From Hellea sp039977295 (GTDB taxonomy: Bacteria > Pseudomonadota > Alphaproteobacteria > Caulobacterales > Maricaulaceae), in NCBI GenBank assembly GCA_039977295.1, contig JBDWDN010000003.1, positions 124,001 through 188,000 of the forward strand: a DNA stretch of 64,000 nt. The letters run 5' to 3'. Below are positions 42,580-52,210 of this stretch, piece by piece. Every line of letters starts with the position of its first letter. Position 1 is the stretch's first letter. A program made the translations under genes and the position numbers. The notes beneath the pieces are model-generated. The model searched no databases. It worked only from the letters and a program-made list of their open reading frames with translations, and was not told the origin of the DNA.

Positions 42580-44676
42580 TTACTCCCCAGCAATAGCGTC
42601 TCTTATCACATCATGGCTGAGAACTTGAGGCAAAATAGCAGGGCTCACGGATTTGTTATTATAGACCAGATAAAGCGGGACGCCGGCCCGTCCATATTTG
42701 GCAAGCTCCGCCGCAATGACATCATCCTTATTCGTCCAATCCGCCACGAGGAACGCCGTATTGGTGTCTTTAAATAGCTTCTGGGTTTTCGATTTGTTGA
42801 GAACAGCGATCTCATTGGCCTTACAGGTCACGCACCAAGCGGCGGTGAAATCGACAAAAATAGGGCGGCCTTCGGCTTGTAGTTCTGCGACACGAGCAGA
42901 CGACCAAGCTTCAGCATTAGTTTTACCAGATGTCACGACTATTGATGCGTCGCTTGCTGTGACTGTCAAAGGCAATGCAATCGCAGCCAATATAGAGAGA
43001 GCGCCAAGCGCTTTGCCCAACGCGCCTTTCCGCTTAAATAGCCAAATAGCAAAGCCAAAAGCCAGCATAGCGCAAAGCGCGATAAACGCGCCATTTGCGC
43101 CTGCTTGTTGAGTCAATATCCATATCCCCGTAATTGCAGCGGCAAACATGGGGAAGGCTAAAATTTCTTTGAACCGCACCATCCAAGGCCCAGGTTTTGG
43201 AAGCCTCGATAATAACTTCGGGACATATGCGATTAGAAGAAACGGCAAAGCAAACCCAATGGCCAGCGCCAAAAAGACTAAAAGCGTTAAAATAACAGGC
43301 GCGGTGAAAGCATATCCCACCGCAGGCCCCATTAACGGGGCTGTGCAAGGCGTTGCAACAATAACCGCTAAAGCTCCCGTAAAGAATGAACCTGCTGCAC
43401 CTGACTTTTGCGTCAAATCACTACCCGTATTTTGTAAACTAGATCCGAACTCAAATACGCCCAGTAAATTAAGTCCGACCACAAAAAGGAGAACAGATAA
43501 GGCGGCCACGATTTTGGGTGATTGCAGTTGAAAGCCCCAGCCAATTTCTGAACCACCGGCCTTTAAGGCGATGATTATTAAAGCCAGCAGCATAAATGTT
43601 GCGACAACACCCGCTGTATAGAGCCAAGCTTCACGCTTTACTTTGGCGCGTTCACCATGCGCAGATTTAGCAATTGAAAGCGCTTTTATCGAAATGACGG
43701 GAAAGACGCAGGGCATCAGGTTGAGAATCAACCCGCCAATGAATGCGCCAAAAATTGCTGTCCAAAGCGTTACGCCGCCTATAACGGCTTTGGGCGCTGC
43801 GACCGCGCCGATGTCCAGAGCTGGGCCAACAGCAAGAGCAACTTCAACACCCTTCAACGCGCCGCCCTCTTCATAAGTCAAGACCCCGTCAAATGTTTTA
43901 GGCGTGGGGTCATCCCAGATATAATCAGGGCTTGTGGTTAAGCGCAGGCCATCTGATCCGCGCGTGACAATCTGCGGGTCGCTATGCCCCAAAATGCCTT
44001 GCTCATAGGGGAAGAAATAAGCCTTTGAAAAATTACCCTCTGGCAAATTTGTGAAGCTCATATCCAGCCGCGCGCCTGTTTTTGTAATCGCGCCTTGAAC
44101 GGAACCACGTTTAGGGGACGCCGCAAGCGCTGCGTCAATTTCCGTTCTCCAGCCTATATCTTCGATAGATTCGCCAACAGCTATGGGCAGGCTCACTTTA
44201 CCCTGTTCAGGGATACAAACATCCTTGCAGACGAGATAATAAAAATCAGAGATAACCGTAATGACAGATCCGGGCTCAACATCTTTGCTTACGGTAAATT
44301 TCACAGGGAAAAGCGGCGTGCCTTCAAAACCGTAATTAACGATGGGGCCTGTTGGGATGGGCCTCGGCAGAGGCCAATGAATAGCGCCCGCTGTGACGCC
44401 CTCAGGCAGGGTCCAATCAATCTGCACGGGTTCGCCGCTATCGCCTGGATTGCGCCAATAGGTGTGCCAATGATCATCTAGCTCGGTGCGCAGCGCGATA
44501 TAGAACTCTTGTCCCGGCGCAACGCTATCGTGTGAACTTACAATTGACGCTGTCACCTTGCCCGTATCCACAGGGATGGATTGACTGGCAAAAGCCGGCA
44601 TTGCCAATAGCCATGTCAGAAGTGTCAAAATTAAAACGCGCAAACTTATCTCCATCCAGCGCAATGCCTTACGCAT
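42580..44676 (-). CDS. dsbD: DsbD-like thiol:disulfide interchange protein
   Basis: The 698-residue protein has a signal peptide and an N-terminal periplasmic domain with a Cys pair (YLVCKDVCIPEQ). Eight-helix membrane core helices each carry one redox Cys (NLMPCVFPVISIKAL and ATPCTAPLMGP). The C-terminal thioredoxin domain contains WCVTC (FVDFTAAWCVTCKANE). It passes electrons from cytosolic thioredoxin to periplasmic acceptors, here probably the downstream secreted redoxin. The N-terminal layout is closer to ScsB/DsbD-alpha variants than to E. coli DsbD. Confidence 0.92.
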   Translation of the reverse strand: MRKALRWMEISLRVLILTLLTWLLAMPAFASQSIPVDTGKVTASIVSSHDSVAPGQEFYIALRTELDDHWHTYWRNPGDSGEPVQIDWTLPEGVTAGAIHWPLPRPIPTGPIVNYGFEGTPLFPVKFTVSKDVEPGSVITVISDFYYLVCKDVCIPEQGKVSLPIAVGESIEDIGWRTEIDAALAASPKRGSVQGAITKTGARLDMSFTNLPEGNFSKAYFFPYEQGILGHSDPQIVTRGSDGLRLTTSPDYIWDDPTPKTFDGVLTYEEGGALKGVEVALAVGPALDIGAVAAPKAVIGGVTLWTAIFGAFIGGLILNLMPCVFPVISIKALSIAKSAHGERAKVKREAWLYTAGVVATFMLLALIIIALKAGGSEIGWGFQLQSPKIVAALSVLLFVVGLNLLGVFEFGSSLQNTGSDLTQKSGAAGSFFTGALAVIVATPCTAPLMGPAVGYAFTAPVILTLLVFLALAIGFALPFLLIAYVPKLLSRLPKPGPWMVRFKEILAFPMFAAAITGIWILTQQAGANGAFIALCAMLAFGFAIWLFKRKGALGKALGALSILAAIALPLTVTASDASIVVTSGKTNAEAWSSARVAELQAEGRPIFVDFTAAWCVTCKANEIAVLNKSKTQKLFKDTNTAFLVADWTNKDDVIAAELAKYGRAGVPLYLVYNNKSVSPAILPQVLSHDVIRDAIAGE

Positions 44677-44809
44677 TTGCAGGAGCTGTATAGCGGGAGA
44701 GGATTAACAAATCTAATGGCAAAGCCGCACATCACGCGGAATTGAAATGGTGAGGGGCTAGCTTTCTTCGCCTGAAAATAAATACTTTCAGGAGCCGTAG
44801 ATTACACAA

Positions 44810-44837
44810 AAAAGCCCGCTACAGTGAGCGGGCTTTT
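44810..44837 (-). terminator. Rho-independent terminator after sapC
   Basis: AAAAGCCCGCT (44810-44820) and AGCGGGCTTTT (44827-44837) form a perfect 11-bp stem with a 6-nt loop. On the minus strand it is followed by a T-run, 20 bp after the SapC stop. Confidence 0.9.
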
Positions 44838-44856
44838 CTAATTATGCGTTGAAGAT

Positions 44857-45672
44857 TTACTTCTTCTTTTTAGCTGCTGGCTTTTTCTTAGCTGCTGGTG
44901 CAGCAGCTTCATTGGCGAGGCGCAGCGTCATATTGACGAGGCGCTGCCAGTTACCGAGCGAAACCATATGCGCGTGCGCAACAGCAAGATAACCATTATC
45001 TGTGAACTCTTTGAGTTTTGCAGCTGGAAGGCCTTTGATGCGCTCTTCTGTGATCGCGAAATAATCTGCAATTTTTTGACGCTCAGCGGGTGAACCATCG
45101 GCATTTTGGCCTTGGAAGTTCATTTCTTTTTGCTCAAACAAATCAAGCTCTTTAAATGTGTTGATCATTTGATCTGTGGCTTGACGATCACGTTCAAAGT
45201 TTTGAAGGAATTGAAAGGCTTCTTTTGTGAAAGGGGATGTGTCGCCGCCGTCAAAGAACTTTTGCTGCGGCGTTTTATTGGTTACGCATTCAGCAGATTC
45301 GTCAACACAAACAACGAAGCGGTCATTCTCTTTATCGCCCGCTAGGACGAAAGGATAACGGCGTGCAAATGCAGGCATATAGAAGTCTTGCTCGAACTGA
45401 CCATCTTTAACAAAAAGGTTTTCGCCCGTTCGGATACCCATAACGGCAAGCGGTGAACGCTCTTCGCCCGCAAAGATGATTGGGAAAGAGGCCGCGGCCG
45501 CGCCAAACTCAGGGGCCGTCAAAGGGAGGAAATGCTGCGTGGCCATAAACTCAAATGGCTTATCAATTTGTTTTACGCCGAATTTTTCGTGCTTCTCTTT
45601 GGTGAGCGGCTGTGGGTTCTGATAGAACATTACGTTGCCTGATACGGCGACGGGTGCTTGTGTTTCGGCCAT
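44857..45672 (-). CDS. SapC family protein
   Basis: The 271-residue protein shows the SapC pattern: FLPLTAPEFGAAAASFPIIF, MGIRTGENLFV, YMPAFARRYPFVLA, CVDESAECV and a Phe-Asp rich middle. It ends in an Ala/Lys tail (AAPAAKKKPAAKKKK), which suggests contact with nucleic acid or surface polymer. SapC-like proteins are widespread in alphaproteobacteria near S-layer or TonB genes; a firm function is lacking. It is a single-gene unit with its own strong terminator. Confidence 0.9.
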   Translation of the reverse strand: MAETQAPVAVSGNVMFYQNPQPLTKEKHEKFGVKQIDKPFEFMATQHFLPLTAPEFGAAAASFPIIFAGEERSPLAVMGIRTGENLFVKDGQFEQDFYMPAFARRYPFVLAGDKENDRFVVCVDESAECVTNKTPQQKFFDGGDTSPFTKEAFQFLQNFERDRQATDQMINTFKELDLFEQKEMNFQGQNADGSPAERQKIADYFAITEERIKGLPAAKLKEFTDNGYLAVAHAHMVSLGNWQRLVNMTLRLANEAAAPAAKKKPAAKKKK

Positions 45673-45821
45673 TGTGGTCCCTCTTTACTTCGTTTTTGGT
45701 TCTTTCGCCCCATATGAGGGCCAAATTCTAAAATTCAAGTCCGCCCCTTAGACAATTTTATAGCTTCATTCAACATATGAATCTCTATTGGCGAAAGCGC
45801 TTTCACGGGTTAGGGTGAGAT

Positions 45822-46268
45822 ATGACCCACGACCACTCCCATAACGATATGCCCACCCCAGACCGGGTCGCCGCAGCGCGCGCCGTCTGCGAAGCTGCGG
45901 GGGAGCGTTTCACGCCCCTGCGGGCCCATGTCTTTGAATTGATTATAGAAGATGGCGGCGCTGTGAAGGCTTATGACCTCCTGGACCGTCTCCGCCCAGA
46001 AGTCGGTTCGCCCAAACCGCCAACAGTTTACCGCGCGCTAGATTTCCTCTCTAAGCTTGGCCTTGTTCACCGCGTCGAGGCTCTAAATGCCTTTATCGCC
46101 TGTGATCATGACCATAGCGGACATTTGGCTGAATTTTTCATCTGTGAGGCCTGCGAGACCGTCGAGGAACGCCACGCCCATGACCATGCCGATTGTAAGC
46201 CTGATGGCTTTCAAATTGCCCGTTCGGTCATAGAACATTACGGCACATGCGGATCCTGCGCCGCTTAA
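45822..46268 (+). CDS. zur: Fur-family regulator, Zur-like
   Basis: The 148-residue protein has the Fur winged helix (RFTPLRAHVFELIIEDGGAVKAYDLLDRL, PTVYRALDFLSKLGLVHRV) and metal sites: His-rich tails (THDHSHND, CDHDHSGH), ICEAC and a C-terminal CGSC. The clustering of His and the CxxC pairs fits Zur, the zinc-responsive repressor, better than Fur. The hydrolase-like gene 3 bp downstream may be in the same transcript, although it is not a typical Zur target. Confidence 0.88.
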   Translation: MTHDHSHNDMPTPDRVAAARAVCEAAGERFTPLRAHVFELIIEDGGAVKAYDLLDRLRPEVGSPKPPTVYRALDFLSKLGLVHRVEALNAFIACDHDHSGHLAEFFICEACETVEERHAHDHADCKPDGFQIARSVIEHYGTCGSCAA

Positions 46269-46271
46269 GCC

Positions 46272-47195
46272 ATGGGTGAATTTCTAAAGAGCTGGGCAGG
46301 CGAATGTTCCGCTTGGGAATGTGACGGGCTCGGTCATTTAAATATGCGCCATTACATGACAAAGGTCATGCAAGGCCGGCAAATGTTTTTCATCCGCGCA
46401 GGGCTGCATGAAGCTTTTAAGAGCGATGCCTTTTCTACAATTCGCGTCACAGACTTTCATATTAAATATCTCGGCGAAGCCCGGCCCGATAATCCTCTCT
46501 ATATAGAAACAGGTCTATTAGAGCTTGGCGAAACAACGGCGCGAATCTGCCATATGATGTTTCACGGCGACGGGCGCATCGCGGCGACCATTGTGGAAAA
46601 TATTGAGCATATTTCTCTGCGGACCAAAGCCGCCTTCCCTTGGCCCAAGCGGTTTGAAGCGGCGGTGGTGCCTTTTCAGGTAGACCAGCCTCAACCTTCT
46701 AAACCCCGTAACTTGTCTTATGACACGGTGCCTTGGAAACCCAGAGAAGCGGATATTAAAAAACTAACGGCCAAACATATTGGCTCGGGCGTCTTTCAGC
46801 CCTTTGAGATCGGCGTTGACGGCGCCGTCACGCCGCAAGCATTTATGGGCCGCACAACAGAGACCATCTCTCATATGATGGATGGCTATCCAGAGTTTCT
46901 CGATGCCGACTATCACGCAAGCGGAAAATCAGGCGCGTTACTTGAGGCGCAAATGTTCATTCATCGCCGCGCCGAAGCTGGCGATGGATATCATTTCTAT
47001 TCTGGCGTGGCGGAAGGCAATGCTTATACGCGAAAACTCGTTCATCACTTATTTGATGTTGTGACGGGGGACTGCATCTTCTCAATGATTGGGGATGGAT
47101 GTTTATTTGATTTAAAGGCCCGTAAATTAATTAAGGCGAGCGATGCGCAAGTGGCGCTTTTGCAAAAGAATGTCGTTAAGGGTTTAAGGGTTTAG
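46272..47195 (+). CDS. Double-hotdog acyl-CoA thioesterase-like protein
   Basis: The 307-residue protein has a hotdog fold at its start (ECDGLGHLNMRHYMTKVMQGRQMFF, like 4-hydroxybenzoyl-CoA thioesterases with the N-M-R-H-Y segment) and a second hotdog-like half (IGVDGAVTPQAFMGRTTETI). Two fused hotdogs are typical of TesB-like enzymes. It probably hydrolyses an acyl-CoA. It starts 3 bp after the zur stop. Confidence 0.75.
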   Translation: MGEFLKSWAGECSAWECDGLGHLNMRHYMTKVMQGRQMFFIRAGLHEAFKSDAFSTIRVTDFHIKYLGEARPDNPLYIETGLLELGETTARICHMMFHGDGRIAATIVENIEHISLRTKAAFPWPKRFEAAVVPFQVDQPQPSKPRNLSYDTVPWKPREADIKKLTAKHIGSGVFQPFEIGVDGAVTPQAFMGRTTETISHMMDGYPEFLDADYHASGKSGALLEAQMFIHRRAEAGDGYHFYSGVAEGNAYTRKLVHHLFDVVTGDCIFSMIGDGCLFDLKARKLIKASDAQVALLQKNVVKGLRV

Positions 47196-47223
47196 CCCCC
47201 TGAGTCTTATTTGCCTATATTGT

Positions 47224-47643
47224 ATGTCTACGATTAAATATAAATTTGAAAAATTGGAAAACTTCAACAATCAAGGCGAGTCAAAGCTTGGTTTCGTTTT
47301 TGATTGTTTGCTCGCGGGCGCAATTACAATAGAAGAACTCAAACAGTGGTGCATTAAAGTAATCGAAAGTGAGAAAGAGCCACACACAATATTTTTTGAT
47401 CTTTTAGACTTCATTGACAGCCTCCCTCGCCTATACATCTTTTTCAGAGACAAAAATATTCGTAGCCCTTACATCGATATTTCTGAAGGGCAAAGCCTCG
47501 CTTTAACTGGGATTGGGTTTCTACGAAATATTCGGCTTCATGAAGATAATGCTAGGCAAAAAGATAAAAGTCTGAAGGCCCTCAAACAACACGGTGAAAT
47601 CCTAGATGTGTTCAAATCTGAATTTCCATTTGTCGATTTTTAG
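47224..47643 (+). CDS. Hypothetical protein, AT-rich
   Basis: The 139-residue protein has no recognised family. Its composition (KLENFNNQGESKLGFVF, IFFDLLDFIDSLPRLYIFF, then RNIRLHEDNARQKDKSL) resembles small Imm-type or SMI1-unrelated immunity proteins, but no toxin is adjacent. It is clearly more AT-rich than its neighbours, so recent acquisition is likely. It lies 28 bp after the thioesterase gene and may ride on its transcript. Confidence 0.6.
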   Translation: MSTIKYKFEKLENFNNQGESKLGFVFDCLLAGAITIEELKQWCIKVIESEKEPHTIFFDLLDFIDSLPRLYIFFRDKNIRSPYIDISEGQSLALTGIGFLRNIRLHEDNARQKDKSLKALKQHGEILDVFKSEFPFVDF

Positions 47644-47694
47644 AGTTCCTGGCTATTTTTTTTACTCAAGAGAGTAAGAGTTTTTGAAATTGAA

Positions 47695-48594
47695 TTATAC
47701 TAGTAATGCCTTCTTGATCACTTCCAGTATTCGCCCTGATGCATAATCGGGCGCGTGCATCGGAAACATATGGGCTAGGTTTTTATCAAAAACGACATTC
47801 TCGGCCCCAATTATTTTAGCCATAGCTCTCCGGCCCGACTTAAAACTCACGGCCCCATATTTTCCTGCGAAAGTGATATGAGAATTATTGCGCGGCAATG
47901 ACGGCGCGGCTTTGAAGACATTATGGCCTTGAGCTGTAAAAACAGCCTGTTCCCAGAGCGGGTCACAAGCGAGTTTCACGCCCTCCCCGTCAGCTATTAA
48001 TCCGCCCGTTAAATAGTCACGAAGCGCCTCATCGCTAAACCCGCGAAAAGCGCCGCGATTTTGATAGCGGTTAAAGGCGGCTTCAAAGCTTTCAAAGCTG
48101 GACTTTCGGCGGCCCGCATTTCGCGCAATCGGCAAACGGGCTTTCATATAGGCGCGTCCCCCAGGCATGCGGTTTATCGCCCGAAATAATCCCGGAACTA
48201 AAACAGGATCAAATCCGACATAGCCGCTAGTTTTCTCCTTAATCAGAGGCATCGCCAAAATACCCGTCACCGCGCCATAGCTATGCCCCGCAAGGACTAC
48301 GGGGCTATCAATATAGCGGCCAAAAAACTCTGCCACATCATCCCTAAAAATATGCCAATTCTTAAGACCCGCGACATCGGTGGGCAATTCGCTCATCCCA
48401 TGACCGCGCAAGTCTAGCGCCGCGGCATGGACTCCCAGGGGCTCCAAAATGGTTTTATAGCTATAGCCATTAAACCCATTAGCATTGAGCATAACAAGTT
48501 TTAGAGGCGCGGAAACATCACCGAAATGAACGGCGGAAATACGTCCATCCCGTAAGTCGTAAAATTTGCGAGTTGGGGTGGAGGGAGAGCTCAT
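47695..48594 (-). CDS. Alpha/beta hydrolase
   Basis: The 299-residue protein has an alpha/beta-hydrolase fold: oxyanion region LNANGFNGYSYKT, LDLRGHGMSELP, nucleophile elbow LAGHSYGAVTG (Ser), and a final DKNLAHMFPMHAP with the catalytic His. Substrate unknown. Its start overlaps the KptA stop by 4 bases (ATGA), so it is co-translated with kptA. Confidence 0.9.
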   Translation of the reverse strand: MSSPSTPTRKFYDLRDGRISAVHFGDVSAPLKLVMLNANGFNGYSYKTILEPLGVHAAALDLRGHGMSELPTDVAGLKNWHIFRDDVAEFFGRYIDSPVVLAGHSYGAVTGILAMPLIKEKTSGYVGFDPVLVPGLFRAINRMPGGRAYMKARLPIARNAGRRKSSFESFEAAFNRYQNRGAFRGFSDEALRDYLTGGLIADGEGVKLACDPLWEQAVFTAQGHNVFKAAPSLPRNNSHITFAGKYGAVSFKSGRRAMAKIIGAENVVFDKNLAHMFPMHAPDYASGRILEVIKKALLV

Positions 48595-49127
48595 GAAGCG
48601 CTAAGAAATTGAGGCGGAACAGTCTCTGTCAACCAGACACCATTTTCCGAGACGTAAAAGATATGACCTGCGGCCACCATGGCGCGGCAATCGACAGTCA
48701 GAATTTGTAACTTTCCGTGCCTAACGCCTACTTTGGCGGCAGTTTCCTCATCCTCAGAGAGGTGAACATGTTGCCGGTTCATCTTCTTCAGGCCTTCCAC
48801 CTGAATAGATGGCCAAAACCGCGTGGCTGTTCCGTGAAATAATGAATCAGGCGGCGAAACGGGTTTAAGACCCAAGTCAACTTTTATAGAATGCCCCTGA
48901 TTTGCCCGAATGAGATTTCCATCGTCGCTAATAATAAATCGTTGCTTATCATTTCCTCTCACAACGCGAGAAATATCCTCACGCGTCATTCTAACCTTAG
49001 AGGATTTAGACACTAATTCATCAATATTAGCCCAGCCTTGGGCGTCGAGTGTTAGGCCAATAGACTCAGGTTTATGCCTTAAAACATAACTCAGTAACTT
49101 ACTAATTCTGACGTCTTTATTCTTCAT
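48591..49127 (-). CDS. kptA: RNA 2'-phosphotransferase (Tpt1/KptA)
   Basis: The 178-residue protein is full length for Tpt1/KptA. It carries the Arg17-His18 pair of KLLSYVLRHKPESIGL, the Arg of NLIRANQGHS and the HGTATRFWPSI ... MNRQHVHLS region, matching the conserved Arg-His-Arg-Arg catalytic set. It transfers an internal RNA 2'-phosphate to NAD+. Bacteria have no tRNA-splicing 2'-phosphate, so the natural substrate is open; NAD-dependent RNA or nucleotide phosphate removal is possible. Start ATG 49127. Confidence 0.94.
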   Translation of the reverse strand: MKNKDVRISKLLSYVLRHKPESIGLTLDAQGWANIDELVSKSSKVRMTREDISRVVRGNDKQRFIISDDGNLIRANQGHSIKVDLGLKPVSPPDSLFHGTATRFWPSIQVEGLKKMNRQHVHLSEDEETAAKVGVRHGKLQILTVDCRAMVAAGHIFYVSENGVWLTETVPPQFLSAS

Positions 49128-49136
49128 GCATAAAGC

Positions 49137-49835
49137 CTACATCGCGTGGACTTTAGCTGGGTCTAAATCATCTTCAATCGCTTGATCTAATATTGCAAAA
49201 ATTTCCTTACGTGAGCGCAGCTTTGTTTCGCGAAAGGCCTTGGGATTGGCTTGCCCGAACATTTGCGCCGCCATCGGAATGGCCATTGGCCATTGTTCGG
49301 CGGGAACAACGCGGTCAAAGAAACCGGCATGGACTGCGCCCTTAGGGCTGAAAATTTCGCCGTTAATAACGCAGCGATTAAAATGACTTTTTGTAAGATG
49401 GTAGCGGCCCATTTCAATGCCAAAATTATGCATTGTCATACCGATAAGCGTTTCATTGAGGCCAACTTTAAAATCGCCGTCTTTGATCATGGAATAATCA
49501 CAGGCCAGCGCTAAGAACGCACCCATCGCAATTGTATGGCCCGGCGCTGCCATAATGACGGGACGCGGAAATGCCATTAGGCGGCGCGCGAATTTAGACC
49601 CCTTAGAGGTCAACTCTAGCGCGTCTTGCGGTCCGCTGCCCATTTCCTTGAGATCAAAGCCGCCAGACATCATGCCCTCTCGGCCTGTAATCACAACAAT
49701 GGCGTCTGCCGCTTCAGCTTCATCGAGCCCTGCATTTAAATCCGCCCACATTTGCGCGCCCAATGCATTGGCTTTGCCATCATCCATCGCGATGATAGCG
49801 ACGCCGTCTTTGATCGTTGTTGTTACATTTGACAT
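49137..49835 (-). CDS. Crotonase-family enoyl-CoA hydratase/isomerase
   Basis: The 232-residue protein is a compact crotonase: MDDGKANALGAQMWADL, MSGGFDLKEMG (oxyanion loop), PVIMAAPGHTIAMGAFLALACDYSM and FKVGLNETLIGM. The catalytic Glu pair of true hydratases is only partly visible, so it may be an isomerase or accessory hydratase. It is the last gene of the minus-strand beta-oxidation run, separated from the FadB/J-like gene by a structured repeat. Confidence 0.88.
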   Translation of the reverse strand: MSNVTTTIKDGVAIIAMDDGKANALGAQMWADLNAGLDEAEAADAIVVITGREGMMSGGFDLKEMGSGPQDALELTSKGSKFARRLMAFPRPVIMAAPGHTIAMGAFLALACDYSMIKDGDFKVGLNETLIGMTMHNFGIEMGRYHLTKSHFNRCVINGEIFSPKGAVHAGFFDRVVPAEQWPMAIPMAAQMFGQANPKAFRETKLRSRKEIFAILDQAIEDDLDPAKVHAM

Positions 49836-49862
49836 AGTGTTTCCCTCTGTTTTCCTTTTAGT

Positions 49863-49964
49863 GTCCCCCGTTAGTAGTTTGACTTGTCAAACTTCAGAAG
49901 CGGGGGTCTCCTGCGTTGAAGACCGCACTCTAATTGAGGGAGACCTCCGCATAAAGCGGGGGAC
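49863..49964. repeat. Structured intergenic repeat, copy 1
   Basis: GTCCCCC (49863-49869) pairs with GGGGGAC (49958-49964) as the closing stem. Inside, CCCCCG/CGGGGG (49865-49870 / 49901-49906) encloses GTTTGA/TCAAAC (49877-49882 / 49887-49892), and a GAGGGAGACCTCC dyad follows. The same layout recurs at 54680-54782 and in part at 40013. It could be a REP/MITE-like element or a structured RNA. Confidence 0.7.
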
Positions 49965-49978
49965 AATACTATAATTGG

Positions 49979-52183
49979 CTAAGCCGCTTTATCCGTCCGG
50001 CCAAATTTTCCGTAGAATGTCTCGCCTGACTTCGCCATTTCGCGCAGAAGCTTCGGCACTTCGAATTGCGGGCCGTAAGCTTCTAGCAGTTCATCAGCAC
50101 GTTTGACAAAACGCTTAGCGCCAATCGTGTCGATGAAACTAATCGCGCCGCCTGTGAAAGGTGCAAAGCCCCACCCAAAGATTGAGCCTAAGTCAGCTTC
50201 GCGCGGATCGTGTACAATGCCTTCAGCCATTGTGCGCGCAGCCTCAATCGCTTGCGCATACATAAGGCGGTCTTTGAGGTCTTGAACATTTGGCTGCGGA
50301 TCTTGGAGACCATCAACAGCAAATTGCCCCAGCTCTGGCCAAAGATGCTTTTCACGTCCTTCATAAACGTAAAAGCCTTTGCCGTTTTTACGGCCATAGC
50401 GATCAGCATTAAACATGGCGTCGATAATAACGTCGCCTTTGCCTTCAACATATTGGCTGCCCAAATCATGTTTGGTTTGCGCCATGACTTTATAAGCTAG
50501 GTCAATCGCGACTTCGTCTTGGAGGGAAAGCGGACCAACTGGCATACCCGCCATCTTACCTGCATTTTCAATCAAGGCGGGCTTCACACCTTCGGAGAGC
50601 ATATTATAGCCCTCTTGAATGTAGCGCATGACGCAACGATTAGCGTAGAAGCCGCGCGTGTCTTCGACAACAATTGGCACTTTGCGAATTTTTGAGACGA
50701 AATCAATCGCGCGAGAAATGGCGTAATCAGATGTCTTCTCGCCTTTAATAATCTCTACCAGCATCATCTTATGCACGGGGCTAAAGAAGTGAATGCCAAT
50801 GTAATTATCTGGACGCGAAGACGCCTTCGCCAAATCCGTGATCGGAATTGTCGAGGTATTTGATCCAAAGACAGCATTATCGCCAATGACCTCTTCAGCC
50901 ATTTTTGTAATCTTGGCTTTAAGCTCAGAATTTTCAAAAACGGCTTCGACGATAAGATCAACATCTTTGAGTTTTGAATAGTCAGTGGTGGCTTCAATGC
51001 GGCCGATAATAGCGTCCGCTTTTTCTTGCGTAGATTTCTTACGTTTCACGCGTTTGGTTTGCTCATCAATTGTGAATTGCTTGCCTTTATCAGCGCCTTC
51101 TTGGTCACGGTCGATAAGGACAACCTCAAGCCCTGCCATTGCGGAAACATATGCCACGCCTGCGCCCATAAAGCCCGCGCCAATAACGCCAACTTTTTTG
51201 ACTTCGCCTTTTGTCTGGCCCTCTGGACGAGCCTCGCCTTTTTCCAAAGCTTGCTTAGAGAGGAAGAGCGAACGCACCATATTGCCTGACTCGGGACGGA
51301 GCATAAGATCGCAGAAATAACGGCTTTCAATACGCAGCGCCGCATCCATGGGCACTTGGCTGCCTTCATAGACAGCGGCCACGATATTGCGCATGGCAGG
51401 ATAATTACCAAAACTTTCCTTACGCACCATAGCGTTTGCGCCGGCAAACATCTGGTAGCCTTGCGCCGTATAAGGCGCGCCGCCAGGGAATTTGAAACGG
51501 TCCGCATCCCAAGGGGCTTTGGCTTTTGGATTGTCTTTCACCCATTGCTTAGCTGTCGCGACAAGCTCATCAGATGGAACAGCCGCCTCGGCGATGCCCA
51601 TGGCGACAGCCTCTTGGGCTGAAAGCTGCTTGCCTTGCAAAAGAACGCCAGAGGCCGCCATAAGGCCAACCAAACGCGGAAGACGCTGTGTTCCGCCAGC
51701 GCCAGGAAGCAACCCAATCAGCGCTTCTGGAAGGCCAAGCTTGGCGCGCTTATTATCATTGGGAAGGAAGCGCGCATGACAGGCCAGCGCAAGTTCGAAT
51801 CCACCGCCGAGCGCCAAGCCATTGACCGCCGCCGCGACGGGTTTGCCGCAAGTCTCCAGATTACGGAAAGCCATATTGAGCTTATAGACGTTCTCAAAAA
51901 GCTCTTTCTTGGCCGCTTCCGCCTCTTTCCCGCCAGCTGCAACAGCCTTTTGGGCCTTACCCAAATTACCGCCCATTTCATCAAGGTCTGCGCCAGCGCA
52001 AAACGCAGCTTTACCAGAGGTAATGACAGCGCCTTTAATGCTATCATCTTCGGCGATCATTTTTGTGAGCTCGGCAATATCCGCCATAGAGCTATCGCCC
52101 AGAACATTCATTGAGCGGCCCGGCATATCAAATGTCGCAACCAAAATGCCGTCAGCATCTTTATCTAATTTAAAATTTTCCAT
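49979..52183 (-). CDS. FadB/FadJ-like enoyl-CoA hydratase / 3-hydroxyacyl-CoA dehydrogenase
   Basis: The 734-residue protein has an N-terminal crotonase domain (FCAGADLDEMGG, ALGGGFELALACH, LPEALIGLLPGAGGTQRLPRL with the catalytic Glu pair). An NAD-dependent 3-hydroxyacyl-CoA dehydrogenase half follows (GVIGAGFMGAGVAYVSA, SNTSTIPITDLA, IGIHFFSPVHKM, RGFYANRCV) and its C-terminal helical domain. It carries out steps 2 and 3 of fatty-acid beta-oxidation with the thiolase upstream, 27 bp away. Confidence 0.95.
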   Translation of the reverse strand: MENFKLDKDADGILVATFDMPGRSMNVLGDSSMADIAELTKMIAEDDSIKGAVITSGKAAFCAGADLDEMGGNLGKAQKAVAAGGKEAEAAKKELFENVYKLNMAFRNLETCGKPVAAAVNGLALGGGFELALACHARFLPNDNKRAKLGLPEALIGLLPGAGGTQRLPRLVGLMAASGVLLQGKQLSAQEAVAMGIAEAAVPSDELVATAKQWVKDNPKAKAPWDADRFKFPGGAPYTAQGYQMFAGANAMVRKESFGNYPAMRNIVAAVYEGSQVPMDAALRIESRYFCDLMLRPESGNMVRSLFLSKQALEKGEARPEGQTKGEVKKVGVIGAGFMGAGVAYVSAMAGLEVVLIDRDQEGADKGKQFTIDEQTKRVKRKKSTQEKADAIIGRIEATTDYSKLKDVDLIVEAVFENSELKAKITKMAEEVIGDNAVFGSNTSTIPITDLAKASSRPDNYIGIHFFSPVHKMMLVEIIKGEKTSDYAISRAIDFVSKIRKVPIVVEDTRGFYANRCVMRYIQEGYNMLSEGVKPALIENAGKMAGMPVGPLSLQDEVAIDLAYKVMAQTKHDLGSQYVEGKGDVIIDAMFNADRYGRKNGKGFYVYEGREKHLWPELGQFAVDGLQDPQPNVQDLKDRLMYAQAIEAARTMAEGIVHDPREADLGSIFGWGFAPFTGGAISFIDTIGAKRFVKRADELLEAYGPQFEVPKLLREMAKSGETFYGKFGRTDKAA

Positions 52184-52210
52184 TTTATTTCTCTATTCAA
52201 ATCTAACTAA

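Noticed and set aside
51635..52114. 159-codon plus-strand frame
   Set aside because: Antisense to the FadB/J-like gene, no motifs.
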